Shown here one piece after another: positions 34,762-43,343 of a stretch of DNA of 55,466 nucleotides. The DNA lies in contig CALADM010000032.1 of the NCBI GenBank assembly GCA_937890595.1, forward strand, positions 1-55,466. Reading direction: 5' to 3'. Below the pieces are notes generated by a model. It was not told the DNA's origin, searched no databases, and worked only from the letters and a program-made list of their open reading frames with translations. A program made the position numbers and the translations under genes. Positions within the stretch are counted from its first letter, which is position 1, and each line of letters opens with the position of its first letter. This DNA is from CAJMNU01 sp905214855. GTDB taxonomy: Bacteria; Bacillota; Clostridia; Lachnospirales; Lachnospiraceae.

Positions 34762-36168
34762 ATGGAAGACAAACAAAACAAAACTGGTGGGCTGAATAAA
34801 AGCCTAAAACTGATTTTTGTCTACACAGTAGCTACAGGTTCCATCTTCACTTTTGTAAACTATTGGGACTCTGTGTTTTATGGCTATTGCGGCAGTGGTA
34901 CATTTCTTGCCTTTGCTCTCATGACTGTGGCAATTCTTCCTGTAGCCTTAGTATACAGCGAACTAGCCTCTCTGTTCCACACCTCAGGTGGTGAATTAAT
35001 CTATAACACCGTTGGTATCAACAAACATGTTGGCTTTTTGGCTTCTTGGCTGATCATGGCTGCATGGATTTCTGTGCCACCAGCAGTTGTTATGGCTATT
35101 ATGACTTGGATCAATAAGACATTTGGATTAAATCTTGGTACTTGGTCTATGGTAGCTTGTGCTGCTGTCTTATTGGTTTTGTATTTCCTTATGAGTATCC
35201 AAAATGTTCAATTTCTGGTAAAGGCACAGGCTGGTATGCTGTTCTGTAATATTGCAGTTACCATTCTGACAGGTTTTATCCTTTTGTTCTCCGGACATTG
35301 GCATCTGTCAAATTTTGGTAATATTTTTGCATCTTCACTGGAACCAGTAAATGGCATTCCAGGATGGATCATCGGTATGGCACTTCTCATCACTCCATAC
35401 TTTGGTTTTGAGACAGTACCTCAGATGGTTGAAGAAGGCGATTTCCCAATCAAGAACTCCAAAAAAGCAATCTGTGGTTCTATTCTTACATGTGGATGTA
35501 TTTATGTATTCTACTACTTCTGTGTTGCTGGTTTGGACGGTCTGCAAGAAGTACACGCCACATACGCTCAGGATGGTTTTCTGACAATCGCCACAATGCA
35601 AAATGTTCTTGGTTGGACTTTCTGGCCTATCATTGTCGGAATCCTTTCCTGTCTGTTAGGTATGGGAGCTTCTCTGCTTGGTTTCTGGATGTCTACAGTC
35701 CGCATGCTGTACTCTATGGCAAACAAAAACTTCCTTCCTAAGGTATTTGCCAAAGTCAATAAAAATCAGCAGCCATTGCTTCCTAATATATTCCTGCTTG
35801 TACTGTCACTTGTCTTTATCGTACTTCAGAATTCTTCTGATTTTATGAGTGCATTCTTTAACCTGATGAGTTTTGGTTGTGCATGTGCCTACGCATTGAC
35901 AATGATCTCTGCTGTATGTATCCACCACAAACACCCTGAATGGAAAAGTGCCAATACTGTAAAAGGTGGTGATGCCTTCCGTATCCTTGCTATGCTGATC
36001 GCACTCGCTATCGCTTTCTTCTGTACATTGGGTCAGGGCATGGATTCTTGGATCTGCTTCTTTGTATATCTTGGTGTCGGTGTTGTTATATGGCTGTGGA
36101 TGCTTCTTGTTAACTGGAAAAAACATCCTGTAGAGATCGAAACTCCAGATGGAATCCAGAAATTTTAA
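34762..36168 (+). CDS. APC family amino acid permease
   Basis: A 468-residue integral membrane protein with about 12 hydrophobic helices. The N-terminal helix 1 region VYTVATGSIFTFVNYWDS carries the glycine kink typical of APC transporters, and GFETVPQMVEEGDFP is the conserved helix 6-7 signature of the amino acid-polyamine-organocation family. The substrate is probably an amino acid or amine, not readable from sequence. The start lacks a ribosome binding site; see the leader entry. Cotranscribed with the SDR gene. Confidence 0.88.
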   Translation: MEDKQNKTGGLNKSLKLIFVYTVATGSIFTFVNYWDSVFYGYCGSGTFLAFALMTVAILPVALVYSELASLFHTSGGELIYNTVGINKHVGFLASWLIMAAWISVPPAVVMAIMTWINKTFGLNLGTWSMVACAAVLLVLYFLMSIQNVQFLVKAQAGMLFCNIAVTILTGFILLFSGHWHLSNFGNIFASSLEPVNGIPGWIIGMALLITPYFGFETVPQMVEEGDFPIKNSKKAICGSILTCGCIYVFYYFCVAGLDGLQEVHATYAQDGFLTIATMQNVLGWTFWPIIVGILSCLLGMGASLLGFWMSTVRMLYSMANKNFLPKVFAKVNKNQQPLLPNIFLLVLSLVFIVLQNSSDFMSAFFNLMSFGCACAYALTMISAVCIHHKHPEWKSANTVKGGDAFRILAMLIALAIAFFCTLGQGMDSWICFFVYLGVGVVIWLWMLLVNWKKHPVEIETPDGIQKF

Positions 36169-36252
36169 ACGTATTGTTCTATCTTATTATTCATTGAATT
36201 CAAAGCGAATAGACGCTTGAAAAATTATAAAAAAGAAAAGGAGATTTTCACT

Positions 36253-37050
36253 ATGGCTAAATTAGATGGTAAAGTTGCATTGATCACTGGTGCTGCTGCT
36301 GGTCTTGGAGAGGGAATTTCCACCGCCTATGCAAAATATGGCGCAAAGCTCATTATGGTAGACTTATCCCCTTCTGTGGAAGAGACTGCTGAAAAACTGC
36401 GTAAGGAATATAACGCAGAAATCATCACTGTTGTAGCAAATGTTGCCGACCGTGCTCAAATGGATGCTGCTGCTGCAAAAGGTATTGAAACTTTTGGTGA
36501 GATTAATGTTGCTTGTTGTAACGCTGGTGTATGTCGTCTTGCTCCTTTTGAGGAAATGGATGATGCCACCCGTGATTTCCACATTGATGTAAATATCAAA
36601 GGTGTATGGAATACCTGTAAAGCCGTAATCCCATATATGTTAAAACAAGGAGGCGGCAATATCGTCATCGCTTCTTCTGTTACAGGTGACATCGTAGCAG
36701 ATGCTGGTGAAGCTGCATATGCTATGACTAAGGCAGCTCTGGTTGGTCTTACCAAATGTCTTGCTGTTGAATATGCAAACCGCAACATCCGTGTCAACTG
36801 TTCTCAGCTTGGCTATGCCCGCACTCCTATGGTTGAAAAGATGGCTGTTGAGTCCAATCCAGAAGATCCAGAGTCCGCTATCGCTGATATCGCAAAAGGT
36901 GTTCCAATGAGACGTTTGGCAAAACCGATCGAGGTCGGTGAGCTGTTCGCATTCTTGGGCAGTGATGAATCCAGTTATCTCACTGGTTCTCAGATTGTAA
37001 TCGATGGAGGAAGTACTCTTCCTGAAACAATGTCTATTGGTACTAACTAA
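36253..37050 (+). CDS. UcpA-like short-chain dehydrogenase
   Basis: A 265-residue classical SDR. TGAAAGLGEG binds NAD(P), NAGVC follows strand 4, and the catalytic Ser...Tyr-x-x-x-Lys is in SSVTGDIVADAGEAAYAMTKAA. The stretches DFHIDVNIKGVWNTCKAV, NPEDPESA and SSYLTGSQIVIDGGSTLPET match E. coli UcpA closely. The natural substrate of UcpA-type enzymes is not settled. It begins after AAAAGGAG, 84 nt from the permease stop, so the transported compound may be its substrate or precursor (inference). Confidence 0.9.
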   Translation: MAKLDGKVALITGAAAGLGEGISTAYAKYGAKLIMVDLSPSVEETAEKLRKEYNAEIITVVANVADRAQMDAAAAKGIETFGEINVACCNAGVCRLAPFEEMDDATRDFHIDVNIKGVWNTCKAVIPYMLKQGGGNIVIASSVTGDIVADAGEAAYAMTKAALVGLTKCLAVEYANRNIRVNCSQLGYARTPMVEKMAVESNPEDPESAIADIAKGVPMRRLAKPIEVGELFAFLGSDESSYLTGSQIVIDGGSTLPETMSIGTN

Positions 37051-37068
37051 ATAGAATGTAAGCTACGA

Positions 37069-37104
37069 CCGCCGTATATCAAGCTGGTATACGGCGGCTT
37101 TTTC
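37069..37104 (+). terminator. Terminator of the permease-SDR operon
   Basis: CCGCCGTATA/TATACGGCGG stem (37069-37078, 37088-37097) followed by CTTTTTC. Confidence 0.85.
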
Positions 37105-37125
37105 AGATCACTTTTTCAGATCATT

Positions 37126-37596
37126 CTATTGTCTTGAACATTTTTCAGCATCAATCGCAAGCACCAGCATAAGAACTGCCAGACTGTCAGATGGATCTTT
37201 CAGATCGATCACATATGTATCTGTCCAGTTAAAAAGTTTCTTGTAAATCTGGGCAATCTGTATCCCATCTTCTCCCACGATCTCATAATCCCACTCCCAA
37301 ACATCACCTTCCATATGCCATCCATTGTAGTCTACATTGAATTTAGGAAACAAAAACGACCATTCTTTACTGATGCAACCCATATACGTCTCATTCTGGT
37401 ATATTGCAAACTTTGGTAAAAAAGTAAACACCTCTTCTTTTACCATTCCTACCTCTCTTTCTGTGGCATCATAAATCTTTAGACAGTGTCCCCAAGCAAG
37501 CTGTCCTTTTACAACATACACTACATTTCCAGCTTCATCGTAAATATCATAACTATCAAACCAAGAAAAAAATCGCTGTTTAAATAAAAGTTTCAT
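37126..37596 (-). CDS. LURP-one-related (YxjI-like) protein
   Basis: A 156-residue protein with the LURP-one/tubby-like beta-barrel pattern: alternating hydrophobic strands such as YDIYDEAGNVVYVVKGQ, LKIYDATEREVGMVKEE and YEIVGEDGIQIAQIYKK. The family is soluble, probably membrane-binding, and lacks a defined role in bacteria. It lies downstream of a small XRE regulator on the same strand (30 bp gap), so the two are probably one unit. Confidence 0.8.
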   Translation of the reverse strand: MKLLFKQRFFSWFDSYDIYDEAGNVVYVVKGQLAWGHCLKIYDATEREVGMVKEEVFTFLPKFAIYQNETYMGCISKEWSFLFPKFNVDYNGWHMEGDVWEWDYEIVGEDGIQIAQIYKKLFNWTDTYVIDLKDPSDSLAVLMLVLAIDAEKCSRQ

Positions 37597-37626
37597 ACAT
37601 TTCTCCCCCTTTACTATGTGTATTTG

Positions 37627-37896
37627 CTATGCTGCATCCGACCATATTCCGCTTAAAACAAAATCCCCGTCTAAGACGAGGATTTCTTCCATACTGGTAT
37701 GTAAGATCTTGCTGAGGATCAAAAAATTATCTAGGTTCGGAAGTGATTTTCCAGACAACCATTTATAAATTGCCTGTGGATTCTCAAATCCCATTGCCTC
37801 TTGTATATCCCTCACAGAATATCCATGTTCCTGCATCATCTGCTTTATCCGTTTTCCGGTTTCTTCCTGACGGATTGATATCTGTACTGGTTTCAT
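37627..37896 (-). CDS. XRE family helix-turn-helix regulator
   Basis: An 89-residue DNA-binding protein: GKRIKQMMQEHGYSVRDIQ, then EAMGFENPQAIYKWLSGKSLP, which form helices 1-4 of a Cro/C1 domain, and a short helical end. Start chosen at the ATG after GGAGGG; the longer frame upstream has no family support. Probably autoregulatory. Confidence 0.85.
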   Translation of the reverse strand: MKPVQISIRQEETGKRIKQMMQEHGYSVRDIQEAMGFENPQAIYKWLSGKSLPNLDNFLILSKILHTSMEEILVLDGDFVLSGIWSDAA

Positions 37897-38372
37897 GGCA
37901 TTCCCTCCTGCTATTCTTTCCATCCTGTCTATCGATATTAAAGATAGTATACTGTTTTCATAGACAAAATGCCATAAACTTTTTCTTACAATTCCATTTC
38001 TTTTATCTATTTTTATTTTCAGGCGATATATAACCATTTACTTCCACCGCCATGCGCTGACCAAAATAGTTCACGCAAAAGTTTTTGATCCTTCTAAAAG
38101 ATATAGCAATAAGCCTCCTATGCATCTGTCATAAACTTTAAACCAGAAACAAATAACAAAAAGAATAACAAAAAAACACAGACTATAACACTGAACCTTA
38201 TTATTATGTTCTTTCACATAAAGAATAAAAAAGAAGAATCTGGAACTTTTCTTTTCACAAACTCTCAGTCATAAGCCATCAAGAAAAGTTATTTTTATCT
38301 TATCCATATCATACACCGTCTCTCTTATTTTGTCATTCAACTAGCAGTTTAATTTTTGAATTTCTTTCCGTT
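37897..38372. other. Gene-free stretch upstream of the XRE gene
   Basis: 476 bases without a supported gene. The only structure I see is an inverted repeat, TGTCTAT at 37926-37932 and ATAGACA at 37960-37966, flanking a TATACT box and so a candidate operator for the XRE protein. The rest is AT-rich with no clear promoter, hairpin or repeat. Confidence 0.35.
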
Positions 38373-40082
38373 TCATTCAAAAAGCGGAATTTTTGTTATA
38401 CTTCCATCTATCTCCCGCCACATTCCATACCATAAATCTTCTACATTTTCTCCATCTGATGCCAAAAATCCACAATAAATGCTGTCCATTTCCGGAATTT
38501 CTACTGGTCCATAGAGCAAACTGCTTTCTGGTGCTTCCTTTTTAAGAGATTCTAATACTGCTTTCAGATATTGTTCTTCCAAGAATGCATCCTGAAATTT
38601 CCCTGAAGGAAGTAATTCCAAAAACATCTCTTTTATCTCATCTGAAACTTCTTCCAATGTTTGAAACTCTTCTAAATACCATAAAACCCGTCTGTCTGCC
38701 TTTTGGTCATAGGCATTTGTCACTACAATCACGGAGTCCTCTCCTCCAACCACTTCTGTATAAGCCTCACCAGAAAGTACGATCGGACCAACTTCCTCTA
38801 ATGTAAAAGAAGCGATCGGCTTTGCACTGTATGTATTCCCATCATGTTCCAACTGAAAAGATATATAACCAAAAGCACCATGTATTGCAATTTTATCATA
38901 ATGCACCCAATCTAGCTCTGCCATTATGCCCAAAGGCTGTTTTTTCACTTTTTCAAGATCTAGGATAGCAGCAGAATGTTCCTTCTTTGTCTCTTCTTCT
39001 TTTCCAATCTTACCCGCCAGAAAAATAGAAGTAGGTCCGTCTGCCCCTCCAATAATAGAAATACTCTCTGCTGCCTTTCCCTTTGGAACTGTCAAAAACG
39101 CTACTGCCACTGCTATCACCACAATACCTGCTGCCATTCCCATCCAAAAACGGGGGCGTTTATAAGCTAAAATATGTTTTATTCTTTCTTTGGTATGACT
39201 TTCTCCAAATGCTAAAGAAGTCCAGAGAGCACTCCTTTTCTCCTGAAAATCAAGTAATGCCAAAGAATATGCCTTTCGCATACTTTCTCCCAGTTGCTGC
39301 ATCACCCTTTCATCACATGCCATCTCCACATCTTTACAGTACAGCACATATGCAATCCATACCAATGGATTAAACCAATGGACAAGCAGTGCCAAAAATG
39401 CGATCCATTTTGTCCAATGATCAAAACGCAAACGATGTGCATTCTCATGAGCCAATATCATCTCCCTCTCTTGACGACATTCTTCTTTACAAAGAAAAGA
39501 AGGCAGATAAATTTTGGCACGAAATAATCCAGACACGATCGGCATATCAATCTTATCAGCAAAATAGACCTGTTTTATCTGTTTGTCCCCCAAAAGAGAC
39601 TCTGTATATGTTGCGGGTACTGCATCTGAAAGCTGATATCTTAGCCGAATATAACGGACTACATTGAAAAGAAGAAGAACAAATACACCACCTGCCCAAA
39701 TGCACCCTAACACAAAAGCATATATCTGTACTGGATCTGCAGAATCTCCCACAGCTGGTTCCATCATCTGCATGAGCAGTTCATTCACTGTCCCATCCAC
39801 TGACTTGATCCCTGTGATCATTTGGGGAACTTCACCAACTTCTATACCATTTTTCTCTACAGATACTTCTACTAAGGGACTAGCAGCAATTGGGAAAAAA
39901 GACCACACAGAAGGAATGGAAATCGCAATCAGCAAACGGACAAAGGCAATAAACCATAGAATGCAAGTATATTTTTTAGGAAATTTTTTCATCAACAGAC
40001 GGATACACAAAATCAGAAGAATCAGAGTTCCTCCTACCAGACTTTTATTAAAAAGTGCAAGCATCTGATCTGTAGTAAACAT
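38373..40082 (-). CDS. BlaR1/MecR1-type M56 membrane metallopeptidase
   Basis: A 569-residue sensor. Four transmembrane helices (about residues 18-30, 40-58, 120-140, 312-332) frame a cytoplasmic zinc peptidase with HENAH (212-216) and a later glutamate region EMACDERV. Such proteases cleave the BlaI partner when they sense a signal. The outer C-terminal domain (about 340-569) is not a penicillin-binding domain, so the signal is not obviously a beta-lactam. It begins with IIGGADGPTSIFLAGK (343-358), a motif also found in the Na+ pump beta subunit. Pairs with the blaI-like gene 3 bp upstream. Confidence 0.87.
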   Translation of the reverse strand: MFTTDQMLALFNKSLVGGTLILLILCIRLLMKKFPKKYTCILWFIAFVRLLIAISIPSVWSFFPIAASPLVEVSVEKNGIEVGEVPQMITGIKSVDGTVNELLMQMMEPAVGDSADPVQIYAFVLGCIWAGGVFVLLLFNVVRYIRLRYQLSDAVPATYTESLLGDKQIKQVYFADKIDMPIVSGLFRAKIYLPSFLCKEECRQEREMILAHENAHRLRFDHWTKWIAFLALLVHWFNPLVWIAYVLYCKDVEMACDERVMQQLGESMRKAYSLALLDFQEKRSALWTSLAFGESHTKERIKHILAYKRPRFWMGMAAGIVVIAVAVAFLTVPKGKAAESISIIGGADGPTSIFLAGKIGKEEETKKEHSAAILDLEKVKKQPLGIMAELDWVHYDKIAIHGAFGYISFQLEHDGNTYSAKPIASFTLEEVGPIVLSGEAYTEVVGGEDSVIVVTNAYDQKADRRVLWYLEEFQTLEEVSDEIKEMFLELLPSGKFQDAFLEEQYLKAVLESLKKEAPESSLLYGPVEIPEMDSIYCGFLASDGENVEDLWYGMWREIDGSITKIPLFE

Positions 40083-40084
40083 TC

Positions 40085-40519
40085 CTACACCTTCCTCCCT
40101 TTTTCTGAATCTTCCTTCTTCAGATCACTCTCTTTGGCAATACCTTCAAAAGAATCTTCTTCTGGAACTGCTTGTTCGATCAGCTGGTGAAGTTCCCGTG
40201 CCTCACCAGCTGTCAACTTTCGGTCTTTTAAAAAAGCATTGAGAAAAGCGGGAAGTGAGCCTCCAAAGCGTTTTTCAATCAATTGATCGCTCTGAGCCCT
40301 CTGCACCTGTTCTTTTTGAACCAAGACACTGACCTGTGCCTTCTCATTCTTCACAAATCCCTTATCCTCTAATTTTTTCAGTACCGTATAGCAGGTAGAC
40401 TTCTTCCATCCAAGAGACTGTTTTGCCTTTTTTGTCAATTCTGTTGAATTTATAGGTGTTTCTTCCCAGATCAGTTCCATAAACCTATATTCACTCTCAC
40501 ATAAAACGAAATCTTTCAC
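40085..40519 (-). CDS. BlaI/MecI family repressor
   Basis: A 144-residue winged-helix repressor: LCESEYRFMELIWEETPINSTEL opening, then TCYTVLKKLEDKGFVKNEK as recognition helix and wing. The C-terminal half is helical for dimerisation and contains the cleavage region used by M56 partners. GTG start after AAGGAGG. The pair of palindromes directly upstream (40542-40557 and 40574-40589) are its likely operators. Confidence 0.92.
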   Translation of the reverse strand: MKDFVLCESEYRFMELIWEETPINSTELTKKAKQSLGWKKSTCYTVLKKLEDKGFVKNEKAQVSVLVQKEQVQRAQSDQLIEKRFGGSLPAFLNAFLKDRKLTAGEARELHQLIEQAVPEEDSFEGIAKESDLKKEDSEKGRKV

Positions 40520-40541
40520 TGTTTTTCCTCCTTCCAGATAA

Positions 40542-40589
40542 GTCTATTAAAATAGACCTTTTCTATGTATTAAGTCTATCATAATAGAT
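40542..40589. promoter_or_regulatory. Paired BlaI-type operators
   Basis: Two similar dyads, GTCTATT-AA-AATAGAC (40542-40557) and GTCTAT-CATA-ATAGAT (40574-40589), are 32 bp apart centre to centre, close to three helical turns. A minus-strand TTGCAG box lies just beyond the second, so both sites fall on the promoter region. Cooperative dimer binding is the natural reading. Confidence 0.65.
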
Positions 40590-40628
40590 CTTTTTCTGCA
40601 AGATTCTTTTTTCTGAACTTTTTCTTAT

Positions 40629-40672
40629 AAAAAAATTCCCCTCACTGTTTCATTGCAATGAGAGGAATGGGA
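40629..40672 (-). terminator. Terminator of the NifX/MinD cluster
   Basis: ATTCC-CTCA / TGAG-GGAAT paired arms followed by seven U residues on the minus strand, just after the first NifX-like stop. Confidence 0.75.
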
Positions 40673-40700
40673 ATAAACTCTGATTTTGGAAGTCAAACAA

Positions 40701-41063
40701 TTAATGATGTTCTCCACACTCATCTGCATGTTCATGATTGTGGCAAATAGAACCTGTAGAAACCAACTCTCCACGCAGATAGGTTTCCACAGCAGTTCTT
40801 GCATCTCCCTGCACACCAACAATGACTTCTACTCCACGCTCATTAAAAATATCTACGGCGCCACCGCCCATACCGCCAGAAATGATCACCTCAGCACCAT
40901 TGTCTGCCAAAAAATTCGGCAAAAAACCAGGACGGTGTCCCGGATTTGGAACAGAATTCTCAGCAACGATTTTACCATCTTCTGTGTCAAAAAAAATAAA
41001 GTTTTCACAATGTCCAAAATGTCCGGCAACAAGGCTGCCCATAGCTGCTACTGCAATTTTCAT
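40701..41063 (-). CDS. NifX/NifB-like iron-sulfur/FeMo cofactor binding protein with His-rich tail
   Basis: A 120-residue dinitrogenase iron-molybdenum cofactor-family domain (MKIAVAAMGSLVAGHFGHCENF, VIISGGMGGGAVDIF), followed by a metal-binding tail NHEHADECGEHH. These proteins carry metal clusters; no nitrogenase is present, so a general iron-sulfur or metal role is more likely. It is the last of four same-strand genes with overlapping or near-touching ends. Start at MKIAVAA after AAGGGG. Confidence 0.85.
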   Translation of the reverse strand: MKIAVAAMGSLVAGHFGHCENFIFFDTEDGKIVAENSVPNPGHRPGFLPNFLADNGAEVIISGGMGGGAVDIFNERGVEVIVGVQGDARTAVETYLRGELVSTGSICHNHEHADECGEHH

Positions 41064-41089
41064 AGTTTGTACCCCTTTTCTTCTTTCAT

Positions 41090-41950
41090 TCATTTTAATA
41101 ATTGGTTGACAGTTTTAAAAATTTCTTTCAATGCATCCTGAGCAGGACATTCTATGTCTGCAATACTCTTTCCAGCATTCACTGCTTCAGATACATTTCT
41201 ATCGTAGGGAATCACGCCTACAAACGGAATATTTTCCAGTTCACAAAACTGCCTGATCTCCTGCGTATATTTGGGACTCATGTCCCATTTATTGACACAA
41301 ACTGCCAGATTTGCCTGAAAGGTTCTGGCGGTTTTTACCAATCGTTTTAAATCACTGATACCAGAAAAACTTGGTTCTGCCACCACCAGTACCAGATCCA
41401 TCCCACTAACAGAAGCGATCACAGGGCATCCAATTCCTGGAGACCCGTCAATAATTGCCAAATCTGTCTGTGGCGCATATTTTAACATATCCAATTTCAC
41501 TTCTGTAACCAGTTTTCCGGAATTTCCCCGCCCCATCTTTAATGTAGCTGTGGAAAACACTCCTTCCCCCTGATATAATTCTTTTTTACCTGCTACATCT
41601 ACAACCAAAGAAATCGCCTTCTGCGGACAGAGATAGGAACAGACTCCACACCCCTCACAGGAATATTCATTGATCTTATATATTCCATCTGCTTTAAGAA
41701 CAGCTCCAAAACGGCAGTTTTTTTCACATAAACCACATCCAACACATTTCTTTGGATCAAGTACTGCCTTATCACCACCCAAAAAATCTGTAACAGATAC
41801 ATCTCCTGTTTTCTGAGTCACTAAATGAAGGTTTGGCGCATCCACATCACAGTCTGCGACTGCTTTGGCATTTGCAAATCGGATAAAGGCAGCAGCTGTA
41901 GTTGTTTTTCCAGTACCTCCCTTACCACTGAGGATCAGAAGACGTTTCAT
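41090..41950 (-). CDS. MinD-type ATPase with two ferredoxin clusters, copy A
   Basis: A 286-residue P-loop ATPase (SGKGGTGKTTTAA with signature Lys) with an inserted ferredoxin domain: CVGCGLCEKNCRFGA and CEGCGVCSYLCPQKA supply eight cysteines for two 4Fe-4S clusters. DCDVDAPNL and VIASVSGMDLVLVVAEPS are other Mrp/MinD features. Related archaeal and clostridial proteins work as pairs in iron-sulfur or cofactor transfer. Overlaps its paralogue by 29 bp. Confidence 0.88.
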   Translation of the reverse strand: MKRLLILSGKGGTGKTTTAAAFIRFANAKAVADCDVDAPNLHLVTQKTGDVSVTDFLGGDKAVLDPKKCVGCGLCEKNCRFGAVLKADGIYKINEYSCEGCGVCSYLCPQKAISLVVDVAGKKELYQGEGVFSTATLKMGRGNSGKLVTEVKLDMLKYAPQTDLAIIDGSPGIGCPVIASVSGMDLVLVVAEPSFSGISDLKRLVKTARTFQANLAVCVNKWDMSPKYTQEIRQFCELENIPFVGVIPYDRNVSEAVNAGKSIADIECPAQDALKEIFKTVNQLLK

Positions 41951-42779
41951 GCACTATCCCTCCAATCTGACGCAGTATCCCTGTAAAGATATTATGCATC
42001 TCTTCCATCTCCCATGAGATCACTTTTCCTTCTGCTGCCAATGCCGCAATCTGAGGATCAAATGGAATTCTGGCAAGAATCGGAATCTCATTTTCTCTGC
42101 AAAAACTTTCTAACGGAGCATATGGGATATCCTGCTTGTTGATCAATACACCACATTTCTTTTTCAATAAAGATACCAATTCATATACCATTTTAAAATT
42201 ATGGAAACCAAAAGCCGTAGGTTCTACAACAAGAATACAAAAGTCTGCATCCATAACGCTTTCCATAACACTGCATGCACTTCCGGGCGGACAGTCGATC
42301 ACAACAACATCTTCCTCTCCTGCCTGCTTTAATGCATCTCGGATCACCGGAACTCCAGATGCTTCCCCCAGATTTAAAATACCAGTTACAACTCGGATTT
42401 CTCTAGTCTTTCCAAACTCCAGAATCCCAACTGGCTTTGCTTTTTCTGTAATAGCATCTTCAGGACAAACCATCCTACATCCGCCACAGCTATGGCAAAC
42501 CTCTGAAAATACCATTGGTTTTTCCTTAATATATACCAGAGCATGAAACCGGCAAAAGTCAACACATTTTTTACATCCAGTACACAGATCTGTATGAAAT
42601 TCTGGTAAAAGTGTATATACTGTCTTTTCTTTTGTCTTCTCTGGTTTTAAAAACAACCTTCCATTTGGTTCTTCCACGTCACAATCAATATACACAGATC
42701 TTCCTGCTGCTGCCGCAAGATTCACTGCTGTCAAGGTTTTTCCTGCTCCGCCCTTACCACTCAAACAAGCAATCTTCAT
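41922..42779 (-). CDS. MinD-type ATPase with two ferredoxin clusters, copy B
   Basis: A 285-residue paralogue of the preceding gene with the same plan: LSGKGGAGKTLTAVN, CTGCKKCVDFCRFHA and CHSCGGCRMVCPEDA. Partners usually form heterodimers. Its start overlaps the stop of the 125-residue NifX-like gene by four bases (ATGA), so translation is coupled. Confidence 0.88.
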   Translation of the reverse strand: MKIACLSGKGGAGKTLTAVNLAAAAGRSVYIDCDVEEPNGRLFLKPEKTKEKTVYTLLPEFHTDLCTGCKKCVDFCRFHALVYIKEKPMVFSEVCHSCGGCRMVCPEDAITEKAKPVGILEFGKTREIRVVTGILNLGEASGVPVIRDALKQAGEEDVVVIDCPPGSACSVMESVMDADFCILVVEPTAFGFHNFKMVYELVSLLKKKCGVLINKQDIPYAPLESFCRENEIPILARIPFDPQIAALAAEGKVISWEMEEMHNIFTGILRQIGGIVHETSSDPQW

Positions 42780-43126
42780 TGTACACCATGATAGCCGCCA
42801 TGAAATTGTGTCAATTCATCAAGTGCTTCCTCTTCCAAGGCAACAAGATCATCCGCAGCAGCTTTATTTACGGATTTATAAATTTTCATTCCAGCAGCCT
42901 GAAATACTTCAGCCGCATTCTGCCCGCAGCGAACGGTGATCAAAACATCCACTTTGCGATCTACAAGAAACTGTGCCACTTGAATCCCCGCCCCGCCCTG
43001 TGCCTGTGCTGCCGGATTTTCTTCAATTATTTTTTCTCCATCCTCACAGAAAAGAAAATATGGCGCTCGTGCCAGAACTATGCAGACACCCTGCTTATTT
43101 TCGTCTAATGGAATTGCAATTTTCAT
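42776..43126 (-). CDS. NifX/NifB-like cofactor binding protein, second copy
   Basis: A 116-residue DIMCO-family protein (MKIAIPLDENKQG, VLITVRCGQNAAEVFQAAG). It lacks the His-rich tail of the first copy, so the two may handle different steps. First gene of the four-gene unit; start at MKIAIPLD, since the upstream codons are not part of the family. Confidence 0.83.
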   Translation of the reverse strand: MKIAIPLDENKQGVCIVLARAPYFLFCEDGEKIIEENPAAQAQGGAGIQVAQFLVDRKVDVLITVRCGQNAAEVFQAAGMKIYKSVNKAAADDLVALEEEALDELTQFHGGYHGVQ

Positions 43127-43292
43127 GATCCATTCTCCTCCATCATACTCCATAATTAATCTTTTTGAAATGTTTCCAATGAACTAATCTCTATTATCAA
43201 AACTACACCTTATACTATTCTTACTATAGCTCTATTTATGGCATATGTCAATAATCCCTTTTAATCTTACTCTTCATTTTCTCTTTCATGAA

Positions 43293-43341
43293 TAAAAAAT
43301 CTCCTTTCAATGTTGATCTTGGTCATTGAAAAGAGATTTTC
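43293..43341 (-). terminator. Terminator after the coiled-coil protein gene
   Basis: AAATCTC..TTCAATG / CATTGAA..GAGATTT stem with TTTTTT on the minus strand. Confidence 0.7.
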
Positions 43342-43343
43342 AT

